DNA from: Spongilla lacustris
Taxonomy: Eukaryota; Porifera; Demospongiae; Spongillida; Spongillidae
DNA length: 64,000 nt
Reading direction: 5' to 3'
Assembly (NCBI GenBank): GCA_949361645.1
Contig: OX442415.1
Coordinates: 3,946,148 to 4,010,147, forward strand
Shown: positions 36,421 through 46,440 of the stretch, one piece after another
How positions within the stretch are numbered: the first letter of the stretch is position 1
Layout of the letters: the number at the start of each line of letters is the position of its first letter
Notes under the pieces: generated by a model
What the model was told of the DNA's origin: nothing
Databases searched by the model: none
The model's input: the letters and a program-made list of their open reading frames with translations, nothing else
Position numbers and translations under genes: made by a program

Positions 36421-36959
36421 GATGGCTTTTGAAGCAAAAATCTCGTACTATTCTGGCTGGTTCGAAATGACCTAAGCATCTGCAATGACCTGCTAAGTAT
36501 TGTATGGAAGCAGGATAATTGTTCCAACATCTCTACACTCTTACACCTTACAAAAACTACATGAGGGTCACCTTGGGATCCAGCGATGTCGCTTGAGAAC
36601 CACAGCTGCTGTTTGGTTGCCAGGCCTGAGTCATAAGATTCACAAAATGATCCAAGACTGCCATGTGTGTACAAAAAGGAACATTGCTCCAGTGGAACCA
36701 ATGATACCCTCAGCTCTCCCCAAGTAACCTCAGCAGAAGATAGATTCAGGCATATTCATGTTGCATGGGCACACATACCTCTGTCATTTTATTTTTCTAG
36801 ATTCCCAGAACTTCCAAGGACAAAATCGCAGATCTTGATTGAATCATTCAAGCTGGTATTTGCACATAATGGAATTTCAGAAGATCTTGTCACAGATAAT
36901 TGGCCTCAGTACACTTCAAAGGAAATGAAGCACTTGCTGCTTCGTACGCATACCACCAC

Positions 36960-37317
36960 ACAGCAAATAAAAAGTGTGAAGGTCACCTATAATCACCTAT
37001 ATCTTTGGTGTGATATCACACCATCTAGTGAGCTCGTGTGAATTCACCCCATTATTCGGTGTGACCTTCACTCAGTTTTAGCTTGTATTAATAATTGATG
37101 ACATTGTGGGATAAAGGGTAATTTAGTTTGATAGTTAGGTACAGAGCAGATTGTCACGGGTTTGAATCCTGGCCAATAAATATCTTTTTTTTTTTTCCCT
37201 TGCATGGGTGAAATCACCGGCGCTTGGGTGTGACACTCACTCTTGATTGGATGTGCCTATTGACATACTATGTTCACACCAAAGAATACAGGGCCTTCAC
37301 ACTTTTTTATTTGCTGT
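36960..37317. mobile_element. 358-bp terminal-inverted-repeat element (MITE-like) inside the gypsy integrase
   Basis: The left end reads ACAGCAAATAAAAAGTGTG and the right end is its inverted copy with one extra base (CACACTTTTTTATTTGCTGT), giving inverted repeats of about 22 bp. Removing this interval brings the two integrase halves together in one frame. Interior: an 18-bp perfect palindrome TGGTGTGATATCACACCA at 37006-37023 and a tRNA-like module at 37115-37196. Flanks share only AC, so a 2-bp target duplication or none at all are both possible. Confidence 0.75.
37115..37196 (+). other. tRNA-like Pol III module (A-box/B-box and T-run) inside the MITE
   Basis: TTTAGTTTGATAGTTAGG (37122-37139) resembles a tRNA D-arm/A-box. 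GGGTTTGAATCCTGG (about 37158-37172) is a good T-arm/B-box, at tRNA-like spacing. A 13-T run starts at about 37184, as in a Pol III terminator. I cannot fold a complete acceptor stem, so it is a tRNA-derived fragment rather than a functional tRNA gene. Confidence 0.5.
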
Positions 37318-38243
37318 ACTACCGTAAAGGCAATGTGCTAGCTGAACGGACAGTAAAAACAATCTAAGCACTCCTTCAGCAAGCTGATGATCCTCAACTG
37401 GCTCTGCTTAACTACAGGGCAACACCATTGCCATGGTGTGGTCTCAGTCCAGCTGAACTCTTGTTTGGTCGGTGCATACGCACAACCATACCACAAATAA
37501 CAAGCTGGCTGATTCCTGAATGGTCACACCTCAATACACTTTACAAATCTGATGAAATGGCAAAAAGGACACAGAAAGACAACTATGAACTATGACAAGC
37601 GGCACGGTGCTCAAACACAATCAGAATTAAATAATGAAACAGAGGTCTAGGTTTTGAATGGGTGACAAACAGACAAGAGGAAGGATAGTTACAACAGATG
37701 ACACCCCAAGATCTCCACTTCTGGAGGCATTGTTCGCAGAAATTGCCAACATCTTATAATGGTCCCAGGCACTCAGCAGGATGGACAATTAGAGGACAAC
37801 ACTGAGCAATGAAGCACTTCTCACAGGGGAAGAGAATAGCATCAATGATCAGTGGTGTTAACCCAAGCAACGAAGGGAATGAAGAGCCCGATAACGTGGA
37901 TGACGAAGAGAACTATCAAACCATATCCAACCTGAGGGATCAAGCCCAATCGCCATGCGCAGGAGATATAGAACAGGCATAGCCATTAGGCCTCGAGATA
38001 GACCTGACATGAACCTGCAAACAAAGGGAGATGTAGTATTATTGTATTTGTGGTATACGCTGCGTGGGGATTATTATTCAATTCTCGTTTAGTGGCAAAC
38101 ATTACAAAATCTTTACTTGGTTTACAAACTTGTGCCATAAATGTCAATGCATGGTTATGAACATAAACATGTGTGCATGTATAAATCCGTCAAAAACAAT
38201 ACTTTACAAACTGCCTGCGTGCTATTTATATATGCAATTTGCA

Positions 38244-41200
38244 ATGGAGCTCCCCAGAGGACGGTTGGAACAACTTCCATCAGACTTTCTGGTTCATCGC
38301 TTCAAACACAACCTCACAACATATCCAAATGAATGCGGGACAATGTCTAACTCTCAGCTTGCGAAATGGAACGAAGCAAATGGCAAGAAGGATGTGCACG
38401 TTAGTGCCAACAACACGATAACGCCGCGAAACGGTAAATCCTTCGCGGAAACAAAACAGGGTGTTTCGCTCTTTATGTTTAAGGAGGCGAGAAATGAGGA
38501 TGCATTTACTTACGCTCACAAAAGAATTATTGGCGAAGGCAATGTCACAGAAACTATGCAATGCTATGTGTCGAATGGTCCTTGTGAGACTCCTCGTACT
38601 GGATATTACTACGATCATCCAATTAAAAAAGATAAAGACATCGTTGCATATCACATTTTACTGCAACCACTGCAACCAGATATACCTGTTGCGTATCTTG
38701 ATGCCGTAGCAAAATGCGAGAAACCGGACAATTCCTGGTCACTGTGTAGGTACAGGGCCAGCGGTGAGGGGCAAGATGTTATAGATCTACCCGACTACAG
38801 CACAGGGAACCCAGAGGCAGCCATTGCTCTATTAGAACATGTTTTGAGTTCAAATGAAAAGAAATTTGACGAGAACATCCGTTTCAACGCTGCTTATATG
38901 CAATTCATGATTGCTCTCCATTCTGACGAATTCGTAGATGACGAGCAGAGTATCTTTAATTACGGTGGCTTGCTCCTGGCCGAATTGCTTCAATACGGCA
39001 GAGATTTGCTTTACAAGCTTCCCGTCCCCACTCCATACCCAACCATGTACGAGCTTCTTGAAGTGGCCAAAGCAACAGTTGAAGAAGCTGCAAAGAAATC
39101 CAACTTTGATGATCCTCCTTGTGACGGGAAACAAAATAATTCTTCCATGCATAGTACCTCAAATGCACCTGCAACATCCTGGCCCGGGAACACGAATCAA
39201 CATGGCCAAGCCTCCTCCTATTCTTCTTCCCCCTCACCGTCCTGTTCGTCAATCCCCGTTTCCTTCTCCTCCACCTCCTCCATCTCCGTTCCATCTCCGT
39301 TCCATCTCCGTTCCATCTCCATTCCAGCCCACACTTCAGGTTGGCATTGTTTACTTTAGCTCATGCAGGTTTCACAAGCATATTTTTCTTTCTTTCCTTC
39401 CTATATACTCCCTTGGCCCCAACTACAATGCAGCTGTGCTTCCAAGCCCAACAGGAAAGGTACCATCAGCAGGGGCGGATCCAGGAATTTGGAAAGGGGG
39501 GGGGGGGGGGGCACGATAAGAGGCGCTGCCCCGGGGAGGGTGCGGGAGGGGGGCACCCCTCCTGCCCAGCTAGGGGGTATGGGGGAGCGCTGTGAGTGTC
39601 AGTGGTAATGAAATGGTGTTGTTTTGTTTAGATAATAGTTGAATAACTGGGGAACCATGCACCATGTTATACAAGTGATACATCTTTAGTCTACTGGTAT
39701 ACATTCATACAAATATGACCATGCACTTGCCAGTACATGTACATCTACACGACATATCACATGCTTTACCTTCCCATGCACTTGCTGACTCAGGATGTTT
39801 TCAGACCCTATCAATTCCTCGCTGAACCCATCACATCAGACCGCAAAACCTTCACATATATGGCTTCCCTCTTTGCCAACATGTCTAAAGGCCGCCGACC
39901 TGAAATATTAAAGTTGCTATCATTCTTAGAACTTCATGGACAACTAAAAGAACAAGCAAGTGTTATGCCCATGTAGATTTTAGTTAGCCTACCAGCTTAA
40001 TAAATATGGTGTTTGCAATTTGCAGATGTACACAGGGATTGCTGGCTACAAGGTCATTGTCAATCAACTAGACTCAGCCATTACAGTAACCATCAAACTG
40101 CAACTTTTACACACCTTCATGATTTTTGCAATGAGGGCCACACCCACTGCCACTGATTGGGTGCTGAAATTTTTTCACTCTACCAGGGAGGGACTGAAGG
40201 AAACCAAATTTTTGCATCATGCTGAAGGTTGGTGTAGACAGAAGCCCAGAGCCTCTGGTTATGTGTGTGTCTTTGGATTCTGCTACAGGTTTTCCAATTC
40301 CTGCACGTAACTGCTTCTTAGATGGCATTGGGATTGTCAACAAGTATGCAGTGAACGCTACACATTGGTCAGTGTTGAAATGCATGGTGACAATTTAAAA
40401 CTTAATTTCTGTAATTCATTAAGCTAAAAAAATGTGTTCACTACATTTGCACGCTATATCAAGGGAGTAGTAGGATTTGAAGTGTGGAGAAGACACAAGC
40501 ACAGCTAACCATATATCTTATTAAAGCACAAACATGAGTTGGGCTAGGCTTGATATACATGTATTATGACCACTTGTATAACTATAGTTGGAGAAGAGAT
40601 TTATTATCAGTTTTGTAATAATGTTATTTATCCGAGAACAATTTATTTCAACTATGTAAACATTTATAGCTCACTGCATACCTTTTCCCTGTTTGATATT
40701 CAGCTCAACTCAATCATGCATCACAGGACGTTTTAGGAAATTCTTCGTACGCAGATCAATTACTTTCAAATGCTCCACCACAGGCACCACTGACACTCCT
40801 CTACAACCAAGCCAACTGAAAGTTTCCTGTCTGAATTGTTACATTATGAGGCAGAAGACGAACAAGAGTATTAAAAAAGAAAGCAGATGGATTGGGAAGG
40901 GTTGCATCTCACAATACATGATGCTCACCAGAGACCTGTACATCAACACTCTGTTTGAGAATGCCAAGAATGGCCTGCCACATTCATCTTTGCTAAACCT
41001 TTTCAAGAATAGATCGTGGGCTGTATTTCTGGAACAGCTAATGCCTATTTTCATTGACCAGTTCATACACACTAACAAGCAGAGGTGGTACGCCAGGTCT
41101 TCTAGCTCTGAATGGAGCTCCCATGACACACCAGCACACATTGCATTCCTTAGAGCCTTCACACAATTTCTCCTCTATTTTTGCACCACTGTTCGCCAAT

Positions 41201-41403
41201 TATCCTCTGACACCTTAGATAAATGCCATCAGGGTCTCAAAGGAAAGGAGATATGGTTCGTTCAGTCTTCTCAAGAGGACATGAAAATGCACGAGTTTTA
41301 TGCCAATGAATTGGAAATTGCTCTAATGTCAACTTTGTTGTTTAAGGAGCCAAGAATCATATGTGAAGCCACAAAAGCTTTCTTTGAGAACACCACTAAA
41401 TGA
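38244..41403 (+). CDS. Multi-exon protein of unknown function, with probable frameshifts in the last exon
   Basis: The first exon starts at ATG 38244 (context GCAATGG) and reads MELPRGRLEQLPSDFLVHRF on through about 300 well-behaved residues, then a Ser/Pro-rich tail with an 11-bp repeat (GTTCCATCTCC, about 39285-39320). Later exons: about 39796-39960 (DVFRPYQFLAEPITSDRKTF), about 40025-40227 (IAGYKVIVNQLDSAITVTIK), and from 40702 (acceptor GATATTCAG) to 41403. The last exon enters in the frame AQLNHASQDVLGNSSYADQL, meets TGA near 40817, and then shows ESFLSELLHYEAEDEQEY in a second frame and KESRWIGKGCISQYMMLT onwards in a third. Two single-base shifts, one at an A run, would be needed. I recognise no family and no signal peptide or membrane segment. 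A GC-rich repeat fragment lies in an intron at 39469-39600. Confidence 0.5.
39469..39600 (+). repeat. Fragment of the CAGGGGCGGA-type GC-rich repeat
   Basis: It begins GCAGGGGCGGATCCAGGAA, then a long G run, and contains CAGCTAGGGGGTATGGGGGA followed by GCGCTGTGAG. This core is shared with the elements at 30948-32344 and 41679-42447. No matching right end was found, so it is a truncated copy. It lies between exons of the unknown plus-strand gene. Confidence 0.75.
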
Positions 41404-41678
41404 GCAGGAACTTAACTGGAACAGCATGGTGGTTCATTTGTTCTAGAAACAGAGTTGAATTGTGTTTTCAGTTCTTATCCATATGCTATCTATATAATGT
41501 ATAGTGATCGCGAAAAATTTTGTGGTGCGCGTTCTAATTTTTCCACAGATTGTATTGGAAACTAAGGCGGCAATCAACACCAATAAATAGTGCCCTCTGT
41601 TCGAGCAGCACGATAACAATAACAAAAACTGGTAGCAATTAACACGATGCCGAATCTAGATCTCATGACATCAGTCAA
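41404..41678. other. Spacer downstream of the unknown gene
   Basis: About 270 bp between the TGA at 41401-41403 and the inverted-repeat element. No coding signal. GATCGCGAAAAATTTTGTGG-type sequence at about 41506-41525 has a CpG-rich character unlike the flanking introns. Confidence 0.4.
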
Positions 41679-42050
41679 CAGGCCCGTAGGCTGGTCGGGA
41701 GACGGGGGGGGTTCGGGAAAGCAATAAGGTGGAACTGATTAAGAGCGGGGGTGGGAGCAGGAGGGGGCGTAGCCCCTTCTCGCCCAGCTAGGGGGTATGG
41801 GGGAGCGCTGTAAGCTCCCCCTTCGGGGTCTGGGGCGGAGCCCCAGCCGCTTTGCAACTTTTGCAATTATTCATCCACAAAACATAGCATAATTGCATAG
41901 AAACATGGATATAGCCCAGTTTGTGTTCCCGTTCAATAATGAAGTACATATAGGTCTGGCTTGCGAGTTGCGAGTCTATAAAGGCTGGCATACACAATTC
42001 CGGGCGATTTGTCGTATGCAACTCAAATGACTACATGTAACAGTATATGC

Positions 42051-42122
42051 TAGTTGGGCGTAGGCGCGTAGCCCGACCTTCGCGTATCCGCCAATACGCG
42101 AAGGTCGGGCTACGCCCAACTA
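42051..42122. repeat. Hairpin: 29-bp inverted repeat (GTAGCCCGACCTTCGCGTAT arm)
   Basis: The right arm 42094-42122 is the exact complement of the left arm 42051-42087 apart from an 8-bp internal insertion in the left arm. The loop is six bases (CCGCCA). The arm sequence is GC-rich and unlike the surroundings, so it may be a nested insertion or a structural part of the host element. Confidence 0.85.
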
Positions 42123-42131
42123 ACAGTATGC

Positions 42132-42180
42132 ATGGGTAAAAGTTCCGCAATTCTTGATCGTATGCGGAACTTTTACCCAT
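42132..42180. repeat. Hairpin: perfect 18-bp inverted repeat
   Basis: ATGGGTAAAAGTTCCGCA (42132-42149) and its exact inverse (42163-42180) surround a 13-base loop. It follows directly after the previous hairpin, giving a double-hairpin structure inside the 769-bp element. Confidence 0.85.
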
Positions 42181-42689
42181 AGTTGCACGGAACCCGTAAT
42201 TTAATTCACGGACCCTCCCCCTGTTCCGCCGCTGCTGTTTGTTGTGGGCGGGACGTGGGCGCCCCATTTTAGAATGGATGTCCCGCGGTTGCTAAGCCTG
42301 CATGTATTGTTATCTCGTTCTCGCGGGCTATAGCTATACATGTATAGAAGTTATGAATAAATTATTTTGATGGCAAGCGGAACTAGTTCTGACGAGCGGG
42401 GGGGGGGTCGACCGAACCCACCGACCCCCCCCCAGCCTACGGGCCTGGTCAAGCCGAAATTTTGGCCGGAACTATTTACAACTATTATAGAGTAATGTAC
42501 TTGGATTGCTTACCTACGTAACCGTACGATTACGTAACAAATGCTATAAACATATATCACGTGGGGTGAAATCCCGCCTTCTTTCCTCCGATCGCTATTG
42601 ATGAACTCGTCCCCAGCATTTTAACACATTTCGTGTAATTAGCTTGGCGGCTGGTTTGCCCCTATCGTCATTTTGGCGCCCCCTTTTTA

Positions 42690-42762
42690 AGGCCCGCTTT
42701 TGGGGGGGTGGGGGGGGGGAGGGCAATTGCCCCCCCTGCCCCCCCCCCCCCCCCCCCCCCGG
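42690..42762. repeat. Long G run followed by long C run
   Basis: A G-rich run at about 42701-42722 is followed within about 10 bp by C-rich runs up to about 42760. The two could pair as a hairpin or form quadruplex/i-motif structures. The block resembles the G/C-run ends of the CAGGGGCGGA family, but clear termini were not found. Confidence 0.7.
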
Positions 42763-42769
42763 CCACCTG

Positions 42770-44590
42770 ATTATAATATTACTATCGTTAAAAAGAGCAA
42801 AGAAGTTGCAGTATTTCATGCGTCACCGTACCATTTTTAACACCCGATGCGTAATCGTGACGGTTGAGGAACAATAAAGCATAACCTTGCTATTCCGTAA
42901 GATATTAATTCCAAACATTGCATATAAGTGGTTCTGACTTAGGTAAGTCTTTTAAAAGGCTTACCACTAAAATTCATCACATTTATATTTTCAAATAGAC
43001 TAAGTGAACAAAAAACTGACTAGCTTACACTTGAGCACAATATCATTTAGCATTAAAGAATATTATTTTTATTGGCCACAAATTAAGCACAAAATCACCA
43101 ATTATATAGTCCACGAGCATGTCAATAACCATGCATCAATTCCTTATTCTTTCTCAGTTATGGTAACTTATGAATTATCTGCCTATTGTATAGTACATTG
43201 GTGAAATTTACATTCACCTTGCAAAGACGAGCTTAGCCTGAATTGAAGATACCTTAATGTTTTGACCCTGAAAATTCAATCTCAGATAGAAATTCCGACA
43301 TTTTAAGTGATCCAAACTCAAAAGTTACGATCTAAGATGCTTAAAATGATGTTTTCTTATATCCAGGTGTATATAGTACCATTTGATGTATTGATCCAAA
43401 GGAGTTCAGTACCTGGCGCTTCGTAGAAGGTACCCTGCGCTTCGTGAAATCTTCGTAGAAAGATAGAAGGATGAATTATCTAGAGGGAAGAGTACTTACC
43501 TTGGATGGAACGCAGCGTTTTAGAGTCAAAAATCGTGGGCAGAAATTAAACTATTTTCGATTTGAACAACATTTGTAAATGCGGTAGGCGTTTTAAAACT
43601 TTAAAACTACATGTAGTCTGGTCTATTGCTCACGCATTCGGCAGTCGTTCTGAATGCATAGTAAACCACAATGAAGCACATTGAAGCTACCATATCGTTT
43701 TTACCAAATAGTAAAAATTGGAATCAGATAAATTTTCTTCTGACTTGAAGTGACTTCTAGGATTTTACGGTTGCGAACTTAGAAGAACCATTTCAGTATC
43801 ATTAGTAGACTTCAGAAGCCTATCATTAAAACACAGGAAAGGTTCTAAACGCCCAGCCTGTATTTTTTTGGCTGGTTTTGTAACAAAAACTCATCCTAAT
43901 AGCGTAAAAACCTTCCTGGGATTGAACTTTCAGGGTGGGAATAGCCATGTCAAGTTGCTCTACCCTGGGTTTGTCTAATGTTGCAGTATGAATATAATTA
44001 TTACCTCAACATGGTTTTTTTTTCGATAGAACCAGGGTAGAACCATATCTATTCGGATGGTTTTTCCGCTATTCCCTCCCTGGGTGCTCAAACCCAGGAC
44101 GCTTCGGACGTTGCAATTCTGGCACGGAGCAAATGCAAGACCCCAAAATGTATTTTACCGTAGAGAAATAGTGTGGTATGAAGTGTTGAAAATAGAAAGT
44201 TGATAGCCTAGCTTAATCGTTCGGAAGTTATTACGATTCAAATGCAAAGCGATTTTATATAATGTTATATCTATAAACGAAGGGCCATTTTCATGGAAAC
44301 TGTCCCAATTATAATATGGGACAGTGTCCAGCAAAATCGGGCTTGTGGGGTTATAATTTTATCACTATTAAAATTGCACGTTGTACTAAACAACACATCT
44401 TCGCGACGGTACTACCTTTTCCTTTCAAATTTCGTACACTAGCTTGTTCCCACACCATTTCTCTGTGTGAAAGTCGATTTTTGTGATCTACACATTTTCC
44501 GTGCCGTGGATACAACAATCGTTAACTCCGCGGGTTAGAGATCAACATTTCTCCACGTGCGAGTGCTGAAAATGTGTCAAATTCGGAGTG
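42770..44590. other. Intergenic region, no gene recognised
   Basis: No open frame has protein-like composition. A segment around 43775-43835 (CATTTCAGTATCATTAGTA...) recurs at about 53060-53100. A segment at about 44200-44325, including the small hairpin TGTCCCA...TGGGACA (44301-44322), recurs in decayed form at about 49695-49812. These are dispersed repeats without visible termini. Confidence 0.6.
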
Positions 44591-44597
44591 TGCATAG

Positions 44598-44850
44598 AGG
44601 AGTCCTGTTCGTTAGTTTCTGGATCATCCGTTACGAAGATACAGTTGAGCAAACTACAGGCACATTTTCCCGCTTGATTCGCGCCAATGATATAATCACC
44701 GCCTTCCCATTCACTGAGCGGGACGCGATTTGCCAAAATCATTGGCGCGAATCAAGCGGGAAAACGTGCCAGTAGTTTGTTCAACTGTATCTCCGTAACG
44801 GATGATATAGAAATTAACGAACAGAACATATCAATAGCTACAGGACTCCT
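44598..44850. repeat. Foldback element with 85-bp inverted arms
   Basis: The left arm 44607-44691 and right arm 44738-44822 are inverted copies with a few mismatches, around a 46-bp loop. An outer 10-bp pair (AGGAGTCCTG at 44598-44607, CAGGACTCCT at 44841-44850) adds to the arms after a 16-18-bp asymmetry. The arms contain GATTCGCGCCAATGAT and GTTTGnTCAACTGTATCT. No target duplication was identified. Confidence 0.85.
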
Positions 44851-46360
44851 ATAGTATGGGAGGTGAACCCCGCCATAATTATGCTCATTTGTATTTTACC
44901 AAATCATCCTTTTTTTTCGCTATCGATGTTTACGGTAAAAAAAAGGTTCGTGACACAAGTGAAATTTTTTTTTTCGTATTATATATATATATATATATAT
45001 ATATTTACACGTTTTACGGAGGGACACGGGAAGCGTTCTATAAATAGAACAAGTGGGGAGGCCGTCTTATCACTAGCAGTGCGTTGTAACAAAGTTGAGA
45101 GCAGCTGTAAGGTATATGCGTGTTGGAAGCTGCATGAAAACTTTGTTTTTATTATCTGTTTGTTTATTAGAAATGCATCCAAGTACGTGTGACACAGCGC
45201 GGCATCTTTGGCAAGACTCTGTCTAAAACAGATCCCCCCTCCAAAAAACACGCAAGGTTGACTCGTGAACAAGGATAACTGCATACCAGCGACGACAATA
45301 AGGGCTGGAGCTTTCATGGTTCGATCCAGAATCCCTAGCTACTACATGCGCAACACGTAAGGTTATTCTGCCTTCATTGCCAGCAGTACGAACATGTCCA
45401 GTCCCTGGGTGTCGTATGTACTGATGAATTGAGAGGGCTGTTGCCATTGGGTAGTGTGTTAGGCCAGACATCTCTCATGCAGCTGTAGTTGGACCAGGTG
45501 TACAGCCCTTTCCGATTTCAGTACCCTGTTTGATGCACAAATAAAACACAGTCATGTGATTATCATGGCAACATTATCGCACTAAGCTTACTGGCATTAT
45601 AATACACAACTCAGTATGCAGAGGTTTGGATTTCAATGGCTAGCCATCCCTCCCCCCCCCCCCCCCCTCCTCCCTCCTCACAAAAATAAGAAAAAAAAAT
45701 TTGGAAGCAAAATGCTGACCATTAGCCAGCTTTATTTTACTTGTACAGCGGTATCTACTTGTACTGTCCTCTGCTTGTATAACATACATGAAAAAAACGG
45801 AATTAGAGTAATTCTCTCAACTCTGTGTCAGAATTTAGTAATAACGCTGAACATACACACCAGTATGTTCATTGGAATAAATTGATTGCTTGCATTAAGC
45901 CTGTAAAAGACCACCTACATTCTATTATGACGTTTCATGCATTGAATATATTTCACTCATTCTACTAATAAACTTTTAAAGCAATGTTGTAGTATTAACT
46001 GAACAGTTTACACTCCTTGATGAAATTGAATTTGTTTTGCCTGCAAATGTCATCAGCTTTTAAAGAGTGATTACAATTCATGGTGACAGATTGGCAATAT
46101 TCACCATCTTCAACTAGACTGGTACACAGAAGGGAATGCATGGCTCCTCCAAGTAAATGTGTACCAAATGTTGCAGCATGTAATTTCAATGCCAATATTC
46201 ATGCTCAGTCTGCAAGCATTTTGCTTTTACTTTGTCATTTCTAATTGTATACTTATTCCAAACATGTTGTATACTTAATGTTTTCATTGTTGTTATCTTT
46301 GCTGTTCTGTGGTGCGCCCTGATTTTCAAGGAAGGTTCTACCAAGATGGTGGATGTAGTC
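44851..46360. other. Intergenic region with (AT)n and poly-C tracts
   Basis: An (AT)n run lies at about 44981-45003, and a C run with CCTCC at about 45650-45676. Short open frames at 45223-45471 and 45616-45885 have no recognisable features. No gene is called. Confidence 0.55.
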
Positions 46361-46440
46361 GCAATGGAGCTCAGTGCAGGTGCATCCTCCCCTTCTATGT
46401 TGGCTAGGGGTATGAGGGAGCACTGTAAAGTTTCCCAATT
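46361..46440 (+). repeat. Decayed copy of the GC-rich repeat core
   Basis: TTGGCTAGGGGTATGAGGGA followed by GCACTGTAAAG is a diverged match to the core AGCTAGGGGGTATGGGGGAG / CGCTGTAAGCTC seen in the elements at 41.7 kb and 32.2 kb. CpG positions have mostly changed to TpG or CpA, as expected for an old methylated copy. Confidence 0.6.

Larger units (their letters stand above)
36430..38050 (+). mobile_element. Decayed Ty3/gypsy LTR-retrotransposon: integrase and 3' end
   Basis: The fragment opens with an H2C2 integrase zinc domain (YGSRIIVP, HEGHLGIQRC, CHVCTKR at about 36500-36690). It continues with part of the integrase core (FAHNGISEDLVTDN) and, after an insertion, the core end (GNVLAERTVKTI and LNYRATPLPWCGLSPAELLFGR, about 37325-37480). 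A purine tract AAAGGGAGATG at about 38023-38033, followed by TGTAGTATT, looks like a polypurine tract and the start of a 3' LTR. Several stops and frame changes are present, the conserved Gly after TDN is Trp, and no gag, protease or reverse transcriptase lies upstream. It is a dead, 5'-truncated copy. Confidence 0.8.
41679..42447. mobile_element. 769-bp non-autonomous DNA transposon with perfect 16-bp TIRs and 5-bp TSD
   Basis: CAGGCCCGTAGGCTGG at 41679-41694 is repeated as an exact inverse at 42432-42447. GTCAA occurs immediately outside on both sides (41674-41678 and 42448-42452), a clean 5-bp target-site duplication. G/C runs lie just inside both ends. The interior carries the GC-rich core (CAGCTAGGGGGTATGGGGGA at about 41787) and two long hairpins. 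There is no transposase ORF, so it must be mobilised in trans. CAG...CTG ends suggest hAT affinity; the 5-bp duplication argues for a divergent subgroup or another superfamily. Confidence 0.9.

Noticed and set aside
45301..45345. GGTTCGATCC resembling a tRNA B-box
   Set aside because: It is one base short of the B-box consensus, with no A-box at the right distance, no acceptor stem and no T-run.
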